The translations under genes were made by a program, and so were the position numbers. The notes under the pieces are model-generated. The model was not told the origin of the DNA, made no database searches, and worked only from the letters and a program-made list of their open reading frames with translations. DNA of 64,000 nt from Halomonas urmiana. Lineage in GTDB: Bacteria; Pseudomonadota; Gammaproteobacteria; Pseudomonadales; Halomonadaceae. How positions within the stretch are numbered: position 1 is the stretch's first letter; each line of letters starts with the position of its first letter. The stretch lies in NCBI RefSeq assembly GCF_005780185.1, contig NZ_VBUI01000011.1, forward strand, positions 1 through 64,000, read 5' to 3'. Below are positions 52,676 to 60,804 of this stretch, piece by piece.

Positions 52676-54181
52676 ATGACGACGCAAGACCATAGCCATT
52701 GGCGCCGCCAGGCGGATCAACTCTCATTGATCACTCGCCCCTTTATCGACGGCGACTTCGTCGATAGCCAGGGCGCCGAGACCCTCACCGCCTACAACCC
52801 GGCAACCGGCGACATGCTGGCCGAGGTGACCGCCTGCAACGCGGCGGATATCGACCGTGCGGTGGCCGCCGCACGCCGCGTCTTCGAAGCCGGCAGTTGG
52901 TCACGCTGTGCCCCCCTGGCGCGCAAGACGGTGCTGCTGCGCTTCGCCGCTCTGATCGAGGCCCACGCCGAGGAACTGGCCTTGATCCAGACCCTGGAGA
53001 TGGGCAAGCCGATCGCCGACAGCCTCGGCTTTGACCTCGCCGAGACGGCACGCTGCGTGGCCTGGTACGCCGAGGCGATCGACAAGCAGTACGACGAGAT
53101 CGCCCCCACCGGCGAGGACGTCCATGCCACCATCAGCCGCGAGCCGCTCGGCGTAGTCGCGGCGGTGGTGCCCTGGAACTTCCCGCTGATGATCGCCGCC
53201 TGGAAGTTCGCCCCGGCCCTGGCCATGGGCAACAGCGTGGTGATCAAGCCCGCCGAGGCCTCTAGCCTGAGCATCCTGCGGCTCGCCGAGCTGGCCCGGG
53301 AGGCTGGCCTGCCGGCGGGGGTGTTCAACGTCACCCCGGGCCACGGCGCCGTGGCTGGCCAGGCACTGGGCCTGCACATGGAGGTGGATGCCCTGACCTT
53401 CACCGGCTCCACCGCCACCGGCAAGCGCTTCATGCGCTATTCGAGCGATTCCAACCTCAAGCGCGTGTGGCTCGAGTGCGGCGGCAAGTCGCCGCATCTC
53501 GTCTTCGCCGACTGTCCGGACCTCGATGCCGCGGCGCAGGCCGCCGCCGCTGGCATCTTCACCAATCAGGGGGAGGTGTGCATCGCCGGCTCGCGGCTTT
53601 TCGTCGAGGAGGCGATCTTCGACGCCTTCCTGCCGCGCCTGCTCGAGGCCGCCCGGGCCATGCCGGCGGGGGACCCGCTGGACCCGGCGACGTGCATGGG
53701 CGCGCTGGTTAGCGCCGAGCACCAGGCCAAGGTGCTCGACTTCATCGAGCAGGGGCTCGCCGAAGGCATGACCCTGCACCAGGGCGGCCGCAGTGCCTCA
53801 CCGGTCGAAGGCGGCTGGTACCTGGAGCCGACGATCCTCGAAGGCGACCCGGCGGCGACGCCGATGCGCGAGGAGATCTTCGGCCCGGTGCTCGGCATCA
53901 GTCGGTTCAGCGGTGAAGCCGAGGCCATCGCGCTCGCCAATGACTCGGTCTACGGCCTCGGCGCCGGCCTCTGGACCGGCGACCTGGGGCGCGCCCATCG
54001 GGTGGCCAAACGGTTGCGCGCCGGGCTGGTGTGGGTCAACTGCTACGCCGACGGCGACATCAGCGTGCCCTTCGGCGGCGTAAAACAGTCCGGCTTCGGC
54101 CGTGACAAGTCGCTGCACGCCCTCGATAAGTACGCAGACCTCAAGACCACCTGGGTGAACCTGGCCTACGCCCCGTCATAA
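52676..54181 (+). CDS. Aldehyde dehydrogenase (NAD(P)-dependent)
   Basis: This 501-residue ALDH-superfamily enzyme has catalytic Cys302 in NQGEVCIAG, general base Glu267 in LECGGKSP, and the cofactor-site motifs VVPWNFPLMI and FTGSTATGKRF. It resembles PuuC/betaine aldehyde-type enzymes of broad range. In this operon it probably oxidises the aldehyde made by the ThDP enzyme. Its last 16 bases overlap the convergent LysR gene. Confidence 0.9.
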   Translation: MTTQDHSHWRRQADQLSLITRPFIDGDFVDSQGAETLTAYNPATGDMLAEVTACNAADIDRAVAAARRVFEAGSWSRCAPLARKTVLLRFAALIEAHAEELALIQTLEMGKPIADSLGFDLAETARCVAWYAEAIDKQYDEIAPTGEDVHATISREPLGVVAAVVPWNFPLMIAAWKFAPALAMGNSVVIKPAEASSLSILRLAELAREAGLPAGVFNVTPGHGAVAGQALGLHMEVDALTFTGSTATGKRFMRYSSDSNLKRVWLECGGKSPHLVFADCPDLDAAAQAAAAGIFTNQGEVCIAGSRLFVEEAIFDAFLPRLLEAARAMPAGDPLDPATCMGALVSAEHQAKVLDFIEQGLAEGMTLHQGGRSASPVEGGWYLEPTILEGDPAATPMREEIFGPVLGISRFSGEAEAIALANDSVYGLGAGLWTGDLGRAHRVAKRLRAGLVWVNCYADGDISVPFGGVKQSGFGRDKSLHALDKYADLKTTWVNLAYAPS

Positions 54182-55164
54182 GCGGACGACTCCGCCTCCG
54201 GTGTCTCCTCGGCCGCCTCGAGCCCAGCGGTGAGCCGGGCCTCTAGCGGTACCTTGGCCATGGCGTTGAGGAAGAAGTCGATGAAGGCCGACTCGGCGGC
54301 GCTGAAGCGCGCGTCGCGGTGCCACATCAGGTTGAGGTCGATATCGGCGACGCCGTCGTAGGGCGGCAGCGGCCACAGCCGCCCCTCCTCGACGTCCCGG
54401 GCCACCAGATGCTCCGGCAGGCAGCCGATGCCCCAGCCGGCGAGCACCATGCGCTGGATCTCCTGCAGGCTGCTCGACTGTCCCACCACCGGCCCTTGCA
54501 GGCCGTGCTGGGCGCGGAACACCGCCAGCGGTGAGAGCACGCCGTCGAGCTGCTCGCTGCCGAAGGAGACGTAGGCCTCGTGCATCAAGCTGTCCATTGG
54601 CAGGTTGTGCCGTCCGTACAGCACATGGCTGCGTCCGCAGTAGAGGCGATAACGCTGCCGTGCCAGGACCTGGCTAGTGAGGTTTTCAGGGCACTGCAAC
54701 GCCAGGCAGATACCCAGCGCCCCCTGGCGCTGGAGCAGGGCGTGCTGAACCTCCTGGCTCGACATGTCCTCGATCTCGAAGGTGATCTGGGGGAACAACC
54801 GATGGAAGCGCTCGAAGACGCTGTCGAGGAAGCGACACTGGATGCCGGTGATGAATAGCAGCGAGACGTGCCCCGCCACCTCTGGGTCGGCCTCCCCCAC
54901 CGAAGCCGCCAGGCGCGCCACGTTGGCGTAGATGTCGACGGCCTCCCGGTACACCAACTGCCCGGCCTGGGTGACGTGGAAGCGGTGGCTGTCGCGCTCG
55001 ATCAGCCGCTGCCCGAGCCGCTCTTCGAGACGCTTCAGCGACAGGCTGACCGCGGGCTGGGACAGGTAGAGCCGCACTGCCGCCCGGCTGACGCTCTCCT
55101 CCTGGACGATCACGATGAAGGTTCTGAGCAGGTTCCAATCGAGCGTATCGTGAATCGGCCGCAT
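54166..55164 (-). CDS. LysR-family regulator of the island
   Basis: This 332-residue protein has the N-terminal LysR helix-turn-helix (RAAVRLYLSQPAVSLSLKRL, residues about 28-47) and the periplasmic-binding-like effector domain. The tail is rich in Ala and Glu. It is divergent from the second dctPQM operon and convergent with the first. By the usual LysR rule it would bind in the 55165-55712 gap and activate the divergent genes in response to a pathway compound. Confidence 0.88.
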   Translation of the reverse strand: MRPIHDTLDWNLLRTFIVIVQEESVSRAAVRLYLSQPAVSLSLKRLEERLGQRLIERDSHRFHVTQAGQLVYREAVDIYANVARLAASVGEADPEVAGHVSLLFITGIQCRFLDSVFERFHRLFPQITFEIEDMSSQEVQHALLQRQGALGICLALQCPENLTSQVLARQRYRLYCGRSHVLYGRHNLPMDSLMHEAYVSFGSEQLDGVLSPLAVFRAQHGLQGPVVGQSSSLQEIQRMVLAGWGIGCLPEHLVARDVEEGRLWPLPPYDGVADIDLNLMWHRDARFSAAESAFIDFFLNAMAKVPLEARLTAGLEAAEETPEAESSAYDGA

Positions 55165-55712
55165 GGCGGGTTCCTCAACAAGAATGACACGGCATCAAGC
55201 GAGACAATGCCAAGAGCCTAACGGCCGCCGCCCTCGGCGTCACGCCCTCGATGACCCTGAGTATGACACCATCGGTACGCCCTCGCTCGAGACGAGCAGC
55301 GGCGACGGAACCCGCCCTTCCGTCCCGCCCGACGCGCTAGCGCCTCGCTTTCTTGGCTACTGCCGAGCGCTTGCTCGAGTCTTTTCGTTCACCGCCTACC
55401 CATCGAATTACGCCCCTAGATGGCACCTAACCGTTAGAAATTGCTGACATTATGCACCATCAATATTCATATAATCTTGGGTCAATACCCGTCGACAAGG
55501 CGACATGATATGAGGGCCATAAGGCATTTTCTTCAATATTAATATCAAAATTTTTTTGTATTAACTTTAAAAATTCAAAGCATTAAAAAATGAAAACTTC
55601 AGGCCGGCGAATTCATTTGACCAGGGTGCGAGGGCATGACTAGATTAGCTAACCTCCAGCGGGTCCTTTGGGACAACCGCTTGGAAACAACAACCACAAT
55701 GCGAGGAACATC
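55165..55712. other. Regulatory gap between LysR and dctP (system 2)
   Basis: This is a 548-base gap. Bases 55165-55430 are GC-rich with no supported gene. Bases 55440-55610 are very AT-rich with a run of T near 55552 and runs of A, unlike the rest of the window. A sigma-70 promoter candidate lies at 55617-55646. No single LysR palindrome could be picked with confidence among the many AT-rich repeats. Confidence 0.6.
55617..55646 (+). promoter_or_regulatory. Candidate promoter of dctPQM system 2
   Basis: TTGACC and TAGATT are separated by 18 bases, about 65 bases before the dctP start and at the edge of the AT-rich region. Confidence 0.55.
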
Positions 55713-56690
55713 ATGAATCGCTCCCTCCAAGCCATCGCGCTATCCGCCCTGACGCTGACCGCTTCCCAGGCCATAGCCACCGAGCTGCGGATGCTCTCCA
55801 GCTACGACCAGACCGCCGTCTATACCCAGGAGGTCGCCCAGCGCTACATCGACAAGGTACAAAACGCCAGCGGGGACGAGATCAGCATCTCCCTGAACGG
55901 CCCCGGTGTGGTGCCGCCCTTCGAGCAGATGCAGCCGGTCTCCGCCGGGGTCTTCGACCTGCTCTATACCCACGGCGCCTATCACACCAACACCACCGGC
56001 GTGGGGGCGGCCATGGACGCCGTCTTCGTCGACCCGGCGAAGACCCGCGAGTCCGGCCTGTGGGACTTCATCGACGAGCACTACAACGGCCAGGGCCTCA
56101 AGCTGCTGGCCATCCCGCCACTGGGCAGCAGCGGCTTCCAGTACGTCCTCGAGGAGCCGATCACCGGCACCCCTGGCCTCGAGGGTCGCCGCCTGCGGGG
56201 CAGCCCCACCTACACCAACGTGACCCAGGGCCTGGGCGGCACCCCGGTGCTGATGTCGAGCGGTGACGTCTACTCGGCGCTCGACCGCGGCGTGATCGAC
56301 GGCGCCGCCTGGGGCCTCAACGGCGTCGAGGACCTGGGTTGGCACGAAGTCGCCGGCTACTTCACCAAGCCGACCTTCGGCCAGACCTACACCTACCTGT
56401 TCATGAATCTCGCGGCCTTCGAGGCCCTCGGCGAGGACGAGCAGGCACTGCTGCTCGAACAGGGCCGCGCCCTAGAGACCGAGACCGCGGCGATCCTCGA
56501 CGAACTCGCCAAGGAGGAGTGGCAGTCGCTGAAGGACAAGGGCATGCAGGAGACCCACTTCGAGCCGACCGACGCCGAGCAACTGGACGCGCTGGTCACC
56601 GAGGGCATCTGGCAGCTCGGCGTCGACAAGTCGCCCGAGGCGGTGAAGACGATGCGCGAGATCGCCCAGCAGCACGACATGACGCCCTGA
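55713..56690 (+). CDS. TRAP transporter solute-binding protein DctP (system 2)
   Basis: This 325-residue periplasmic protein has a short signal peptide (residues 1-22, ending QAIA). The core includes GRRLRGSPTYTNVTQGLGG with the ligand-pairing Arg region, and SSGDVYSALDRGVIDGAAWG. The tryptophan-rich WGLNGVEDLGWHE is unlike system 1, so the two systems probably bind different ligands; monocarboxylate or 2-oxo acid binders often look like this. GAGG precedes the ATG. Confidence 0.88.
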   Translation: MNRSLQAIALSALTLTASQAIATELRMLSSYDQTAVYTQEVAQRYIDKVQNASGDEISISLNGPGVVPPFEQMQPVSAGVFDLLYTHGAYHTNTTGVGAAMDAVFVDPAKTRESGLWDFIDEHYNGQGLKLLAIPPLGSSGFQYVLEEPITGTPGLEGRRLRGSPTYTNVTQGLGGTPVLMSSGDVYSALDRGVIDGAAWGLNGVEDLGWHEVAGYFTKPTFGQTYTYLFMNLAAFEALGEDEQALLLEQGRALETETAAILDELAKEEWQSLKDKGMQETHFEPTDAEQLDALVTEGIWQLGVDKSPEAVKTMREIAQQHDMTP

Positions 56691-56710
56691 TGTTCGAGTA
56701 GGAATCCCGC

Positions 56711-57226
56711 ATGAACCACCCGATAGCCAGGCTTCACGACCGCATCACGCGATTCGGGTTCTACCTCGGCGGTGCCACCCTGTGTGGCATCGTCGTGTGT
56801 TTCTGGATCGAAGTGGTCGCCCGTTACTTCTTCAATTCGCCGACCCTGTGGTCGGGCTCGCTGGTGGCCTACTTCCTGTGCCTCTCCGCCAGCCTGGCGA
56901 TGCCCGAGCTCGCCCGCACCCAGGGCCATATCGCCATCACGGTGCTCCACGAACGGCTGTCGCCGAGGGCCCGCCGACACTACGACCGCGGCATCGCCCT
57001 AGTCGCCGGCGGCATCTGCCTGATTGCCGCCTGGATCATCGTCGACGAGACCCTGCGTCAGCTCGCCGGTGGCACCACCACCGCCATGGGGCTGGATATA
57101 CCCAAGTACTGGGTGTCGAGCTTCATCAGCTACGCCTTCATCAATACCGCCCTGCATTTCCTGCGTCACGCGCTCTTCCCGGTGGACGCGACCGCACCCG
57201 ACCCTACCGACCGACAGGAGGCCTGA
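56711..57226 (+). CDS. TRAP transporter small permease DctQ (system 2)
   Basis: This 171-residue protein has four transmembrane helices and the DctQ pattern EVVARYFFNSPTLWSGSLVA. It lies 20 bases after dctP and 3 bases before dctM, in one operon. Confidence 0.88.
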   Translation: MNHPIARLHDRITRFGFYLGGATLCGIVVCFWIEVVARYFFNSPTLWSGSLVAYFLCLSASLAMPELARTQGHIAITVLHERLSPRARRHYDRGIALVAGGICLIAAWIIVDETLRQLAGGTTTAMGLDIPKYWVSSFISYAFINTALHFLRHALFPVDATAPDPTDRQEA

Positions 57227-57229
57227 CCC

Positions 57230-58534
57230 ATGGAATGGTATACCACCCTGGGGCTCGCCATCGCCCTGCTGATGGGGCTCTTCGCCCTCGGGGTACCGGT
57301 GTTCGTGGCCTTCCTGACCATCAACGTCGCCGGCACCCTGTGGCTGATGGGCACCGCCGGCTTCGGGCTGTTCGCCAACAGCGTCTACGACACCGTCACC
57401 TCGGAGACCCTGACCACCATCGCGCTCTTCGTGCTGATGGGCGAGCTGTTGTTCCGCTCGGGCTCGATCGACGTCATCTTCGACGCCTTGGACACCCTGA
57501 TGGGGCGCGTGAAGGGCCGGCTCTACTTCTTCGTTGTCGCCCTCTCCACCCTGTTCGGCGCCCTCTCGGGCTCGGCCCTGGCGGTCACTGCCATGCTCAG
57601 CCGCTCGGCGCTGCCGACCATGCAGGAGCGCGGCTACGACGACCGCCTGTCGATCGGCCTGATCCTCGGCGGTGCCAGCCTGGCGCCGATCATTCCCCCG
57701 AGCCTGCTGGTGATCATCATCGGTTCGATGGTCGACGTCTCCATCGCCCGCCTGCTGGTCGCCGGCATCCTGCCCGGCATCCTGCTCGCCGGGCTGTTCG
57801 TCGCCTACGTGGTGATCCGGCTGATCATGGACCCCTCCCAGGCGCCGCCGGTCGACGAGAGTGGCGGCGGCACGCCCCGCGAGCGCGGCCGGGCGCTACT
57901 CAAGATGGCGCCCTTCAGCATCATCATCTTCTCAGTGCTGGGGCTGATCATGCTCGGCGTGGCCACGCCCTCGGAGTCGGCGGCCACCGGCGTGCTCGGC
58001 GCCATCCTGGTGGCCTGCTACTACCGCCGCTTCACCCTGAAGATGGCCCGCGAGGCGGTGCTGTCGTCGCTGTCGATCAGCGCCATGATCATCACCATCC
58101 TCGCCTGCTCGAAGCTGTTCAGTCAGCTCCTGTCATTCGCCGGGGCCACGGCGGGCCTGGTCTCCGCGGCCACAGACCTCAATCTCGACCCGGCGTGGAT
58201 GCTGCTGCTGCTGATGTTGATCCCGCTGTTCGCCTGCATGTTCATCGACCAGATCGCCTTCATGATGGTGGTCATCCCCATCTATGCCCCGCTGCTCCAA
58301 GTCTACGGCTTCGACCCGGTCTGGTTCTGGACGCTGTTCTTGATCAACCTCTCGGTGGGCAGCCTGACCCCGCCCTTCGGCTACAACCTGTTCGCGGTCA
58401 AGGGCGGCGCGCCCTCGGTGTCGATGCCGACGATCTATGCCGCCGCCTGGCCCATCGTGCTGTGCTTCCTGTTCGGCATGCTGGTGCTGTTCTGGGTGCC
58501 GTCGCTCACCACCTTCCTGCCCAGCCTGATCTGA
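57230..58534 (+). CDS. TRAP transporter large permease DctM (system 2)
   Basis: This 434-residue protein of about twelve helices has the DctM motifs GALSGSALAVTAMLSRSALP, ASLAPIIPPSLLVIIIGSM, ATPSESAATGVLGAILVA and NLSVGSLTPPFGYNLFAVKG. The ATG at 57230 is preceded by the GGAGG of the dctQ 3' end. Confidence 0.92.
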   Translation: MEWYTTLGLAIALLMGLFALGVPVFVAFLTINVAGTLWLMGTAGFGLFANSVYDTVTSETLTTIALFVLMGELLFRSGSIDVIFDALDTLMGRVKGRLYFFVVALSTLFGALSGSALAVTAMLSRSALPTMQERGYDDRLSIGLILGGASLAPIIPPSLLVIIIGSMVDVSIARLLVAGILPGILLAGLFVAYVVIRLIMDPSQAPPVDESGGGTPRERGRALLKMAPFSIIIFSVLGLIMLGVATPSESAATGVLGAILVACYYRRFTLKMAREAVLSSLSISAMIITILACSKLFSQLLSFAGATAGLVSAATDLNLDPAWMLLLLMLIPLFACMFIDQIAFMMVVIPIYAPLLQVYGFDPVWFWTLFLINLSVGSLTPPFGYNLFAVKGGAPSVSMPTIYAAAWPIVLCFLFGMLVLFWVPSLTTFLPSLI

Positions 58535-58548
58535 CCCCGGAGACCCTC

Positions 58549-59226
58549 ATGTACCATATCGCCCCCATGCCCGCGCCCCTCGACGAGGCCCTCCGGCAAC
58601 AGCTGCTGGCCTGCGAGCCCGCCACCATCGGCCACTTCCGGGAGGCCGGCTTCGTCGACCCGGCGATCCGCTCGGTGCTCGCCGAGACGCGCATCGCCGG
58701 CACCGCCGTTACCCTCTCGCTGCCGCCCAGCGACGGCACCCTGCTCAATCACGCCATGCGCCTGGTGCGCCCCGGCGACGTGCTGATCATCGACCGCCAG
58801 GACGACAAGCGCCACGCCTGCTGGGGTGGGGTGATGACCCAGGTGGCGAAGGGCCTCGGCGTCGCCGGGGTGATCATCGACGGCAAGGCCACCGACGCGG
58901 CAACCATTCGCGAGCAGGACTTCTCGGTGTGGAGCCGCGGCGTGGCGGCGCTGACCACCAAGCTGGCGGGCGTCGGCGGCACTATGAACGCCCCGGTCAG
59001 CGTCGGCGGCGTGGTGGTCCAACCCGGCGACGCCATCCTCGCCGACGAAAACGGCGTGCTGGTGCTGCCCCGCGACGAAGTGGCCGCCATCGCGGCCCAC
59101 GCCATCGAGCTTCAGGCGCAGGAGGAGACGGTTCTGGCGCGGGTGGCGAAAGGCGAATGCCTGCCGGACATCTCGGGGGCCACGGCGCTCGTTGAGCGCA
59201 TCAACAGAGATGCCGACACGCCCTGA
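58549..59226 (+). CDS. RraA/HMG-aldolase family protein
   Basis: This 225-residue protein has the RraA-like fold: IAGTAVTL, PGDVLIID, GGVMTQVAKGLGVAGVIIDG and GDAILADENGVLVLP. Members are 4-hydroxy-4-methyl-2-oxoglutarate aldolases, oxaloacetate decarboxylases or RNase E regulators. The usual Arg-Asp pair after the IDG turn reads Thr115-Asp116 here (GKATDAAT), so the catalytic Arg is missing and the reaction may differ. It is the last gene of the second operon; its stop is 4 bases before the dgt stop on the other strand. Confidence 0.78.
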   Translation: MYHIAPMPAPLDEALRQQLLACEPATIGHFREAGFVDPAIRSVLAETRIAGTAVTLSLPPSDGTLLNHAMRLVRPGDVLIIDRQDDKRHACWGGVMTQVAKGLGVAGVIIDGKATDAATIREQDFSVWSRGVAALTTKLAGVGGTMNAPVSVGGVVVQPGDAILADENGVLVLPRDEVAAIAAHAIELQAQEETVLARVAKGECLPDISGATALVERINRDADTP

Positions 59227-59230
59227 GCGG

Positions 59231-60580
59231 CTAGTCTCCCCGCAGCCGACCGCCCATTTCCTGGGCCAGGTCCACCGCGTAGTGGTCGGTCATGCCGCCG
59301 ATGAAGTCGAGCATGCGCCGATAGCTGTCGTAGAGGCTCCAGGAGGGGCGCGGGGTGTTCTCACCGATCAGCGCCAGCACCCGCTGATGCTTGAAGGTGG
59401 AGCGGCCCTGGTAGTGCAGCTCGTGGGCGGCGCCGATGAAGGCCTCCAGCAGGATGCCGAGGGTGGTGTAGGCGCCGATCTCCAGCTTGGCCTTGCGCTC
59501 GTTCTGGAAGATCCGCTTGCGCGCCAGCTGCTTGGCCGTATTCACTCCCCAGCCGAGGTCCGGGTGGCAGAGCTCCAGCAGGTCGTCCTGGAGGCGCCCG
59601 CCCAGCAGTTCCGCCTCGTGCTGTACGAAGACCGCGCCGACATCGCTCACCGCGCGCTCCATGGCCGCCCCGCGCAGGGCGGCGATGCGCCGGCGCTGGG
59701 AGACGCCGCTGCGCTGCATCTCGGGATAGTCCGGCGGCACGCCGCCGGCGATCTGGGTGAGGATCTCGGCCACCTCGTCGAACCGCAGGATGCCCATCTC
59801 CAGGCCATCCTCGAGGTCGAGCAGCGCATAGCAGATGTCGTCGGCCGCCTCGACCAGCCAGGCCAGCGGGTGGCGACACCAGCGCCCTTCACCGCGGGGC
59901 AGCAGGCCGAGCCGGTCGGCCACCTCCTCGAGCAGCGCGCGCTCGCTCTGGTAGCAGCCGAACTTGCCGGCCGTCCCGCCGTGCTCGACGGTCCAGGGAT
60001 ACTTGAGCAGCGTGCCCAGCGTCGCGGTGGTCAGGCGCATGCCGCCGCGGAACTGGTTGTACTCGACCTGGGTGACGATGCGAAAGCCCTGGGCGTTGCC
60101 CTCGTAGGTGAGCAGGTCCTCGCGCTCGCAGGCCGACAGCCCGTCGAGCAGGCCGCTGCCATCGACCCCGGCACGGGCGAACCAGTCGCGGATCGCATAC
60201 TCGCCGGCGTGGCCGAAGGGCGGGTTGCCGATGTCGTGACCGAGGCAGGCCGCCTGGACGATCACCCCCAGGTCGGCCGGGGTGATCCAGGCCGGCAGGC
60301 GCTCGCTGAGCCGCTCGCCGACGATCATGCCGAGCGAGCGGCCCACGCAGCCCACCTCCAGCGAGTGGGTCAGGCGGGTATGGATATGATCGTTGTCGGT
60401 CAGCGGGTGCACCTGGGTCTTGCGCCCCAGGCGGCGGAAGGAGCCGGCGAAGACGATCCGATCGTGGTCCTTGTGGAAGGGGCTGCGGCCGATCTCGCCG
60501 CGCCCGCTTCCGGGGCGCGCGCCGCGCCGGTCGTGCAGCCGCCCCGGGTCGAGCAGCCGCTCCCAGCTCATCTGCGTCAT
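59231..60580 (-). CDS. dgt: Deoxyguanosinetriphosphate triphosphohydrolase
   Basis: This 449-residue HD-domain dNTPase has the His of HTRLTHSLEVGCVGRSLG, the HD pair in CLGHDIGNPPFGHAGE, and the later VEAADDICYALLDLEDG. It hydrolyses dGTP and other dNTPs to the nucleoside and triphosphate. The ATG at 60580 follows AAGGAGAG; the frame continues upstream to 60793 but that part lacks family similarity. Its last 84 coding bases are repeated at 45775-45858, and may have been supplied by the island. Confidence 0.92.
   Translation of the reverse strand: MTQMSWERLLDPGRLHDRRGARPGSGRGEIGRSPFHKDHDRIVFAGSFRRLGRKTQVHPLTDNDHIHTRLTHSLEVGCVGRSLGMIVGERLSERLPAWITPADLGVIVQAACLGHDIGNPPFGHAGEYAIRDWFARAGVDGSGLLDGLSACEREDLLTYEGNAQGFRIVTQVEYNQFRGGMRLTTATLGTLLKYPWTVEHGGTAGKFGCYQSERALLEEVADRLGLLPRGEGRWCRHPLAWLVEAADDICYALLDLEDGLEMGILRFDEVAEILTQIAGGVPPDYPEMQRSGVSQRRRIAALRGAAMERAVSDVGAVFVQHEAELLGGRLQDDLLELCHPDLGWGVNTAKQLARKRIFQNERKAKLEIGAYTTLGILLEAFIGAAHELHYQGRSTFKHQRVLALIGENTPRPSWSLYDSYRRMLDFIGGMTDHYAVDLAQEMGGRLRGD
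59234..59317 (-). repeat. Right copy of the dgt 3'-end direct repeat
   Basis: This is the end of the intact dgt coding sequence, about 88 percent identical to 45775-45858 in the same orientation, with a 27-base identical core at 59291-59317. Confidence 0.88.
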
Positions 60581-60803
60581 GGGCAATCTCTCCTTGGAGG
60601 CCCCATTCTGGCACCGGCAGGCGCGAGATTGCCATCGCCGTTCCGACGTCGAGCTGCCGGCGCTGTTCGGCCGCTCGGCCGTGGCACTGGTACTCTGTGC
60701 CCTGGTCCTGGTCCTGCTGACGCCGCTGATCGGACGCATGCTCAAGGGCAGCCAGCCCAACGCCGCTGCCTCTTCCCCCTTCTCTTTCACCACCGGAGCC
60801 TGA
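60579..60803 (+). CDS. Possible small single-pass membrane protein
   Basis: This 74-codon frame ends one base before the aminopeptidase start. Its second half is a clear hydrophobic helix (VALVLCALVLVLLTPLIGRM) followed by a short polar tail ending SPFSFTTGA. The ATG at 60579 overlaps the divergent dgt start and lacks a ribosome-binding site, so the true start may be an alternative codon downstream. The function is unknown, and it could be non-coding. Confidence 0.35.
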   Translation: MGNLSLEAPFWHRQARDCHRRSDVELPALFGRSAVALVLCALVLVLLTPLIGRMLKGSQPNAAASSPFSFTTGA

Positions 60804-60804
60804 T

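Larger units (their letters stand above)
45775..59317. mobile_element. Putative genomic island bracketed by dgt 3'-end repeats
   Basis: The segment lies between two same-orientation copies of the last 84 coding bases of dgt. The left copy is a fragment; the right copy is the end of the complete gene. Everything between is an accessory set: two DctPQM transporters, five enzymes, one LysR regulator and AT-rich leaders. This is the arrangement left when an element integrates at a gene's 3' end and restores it. No integrase gene or tRNA is present inside, so the mechanism is unproven, and a segmental duplication is the alternative. Confidence 0.5.

Noticed and set aside
56782-59226. 814-codon frame across dctQ, dctM and rraA
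   Set aside because: Its first 590 codons are out of frame with the conserved transporter proteins. Only the last 225 codons (58549-59226) encode a recognisable protein.
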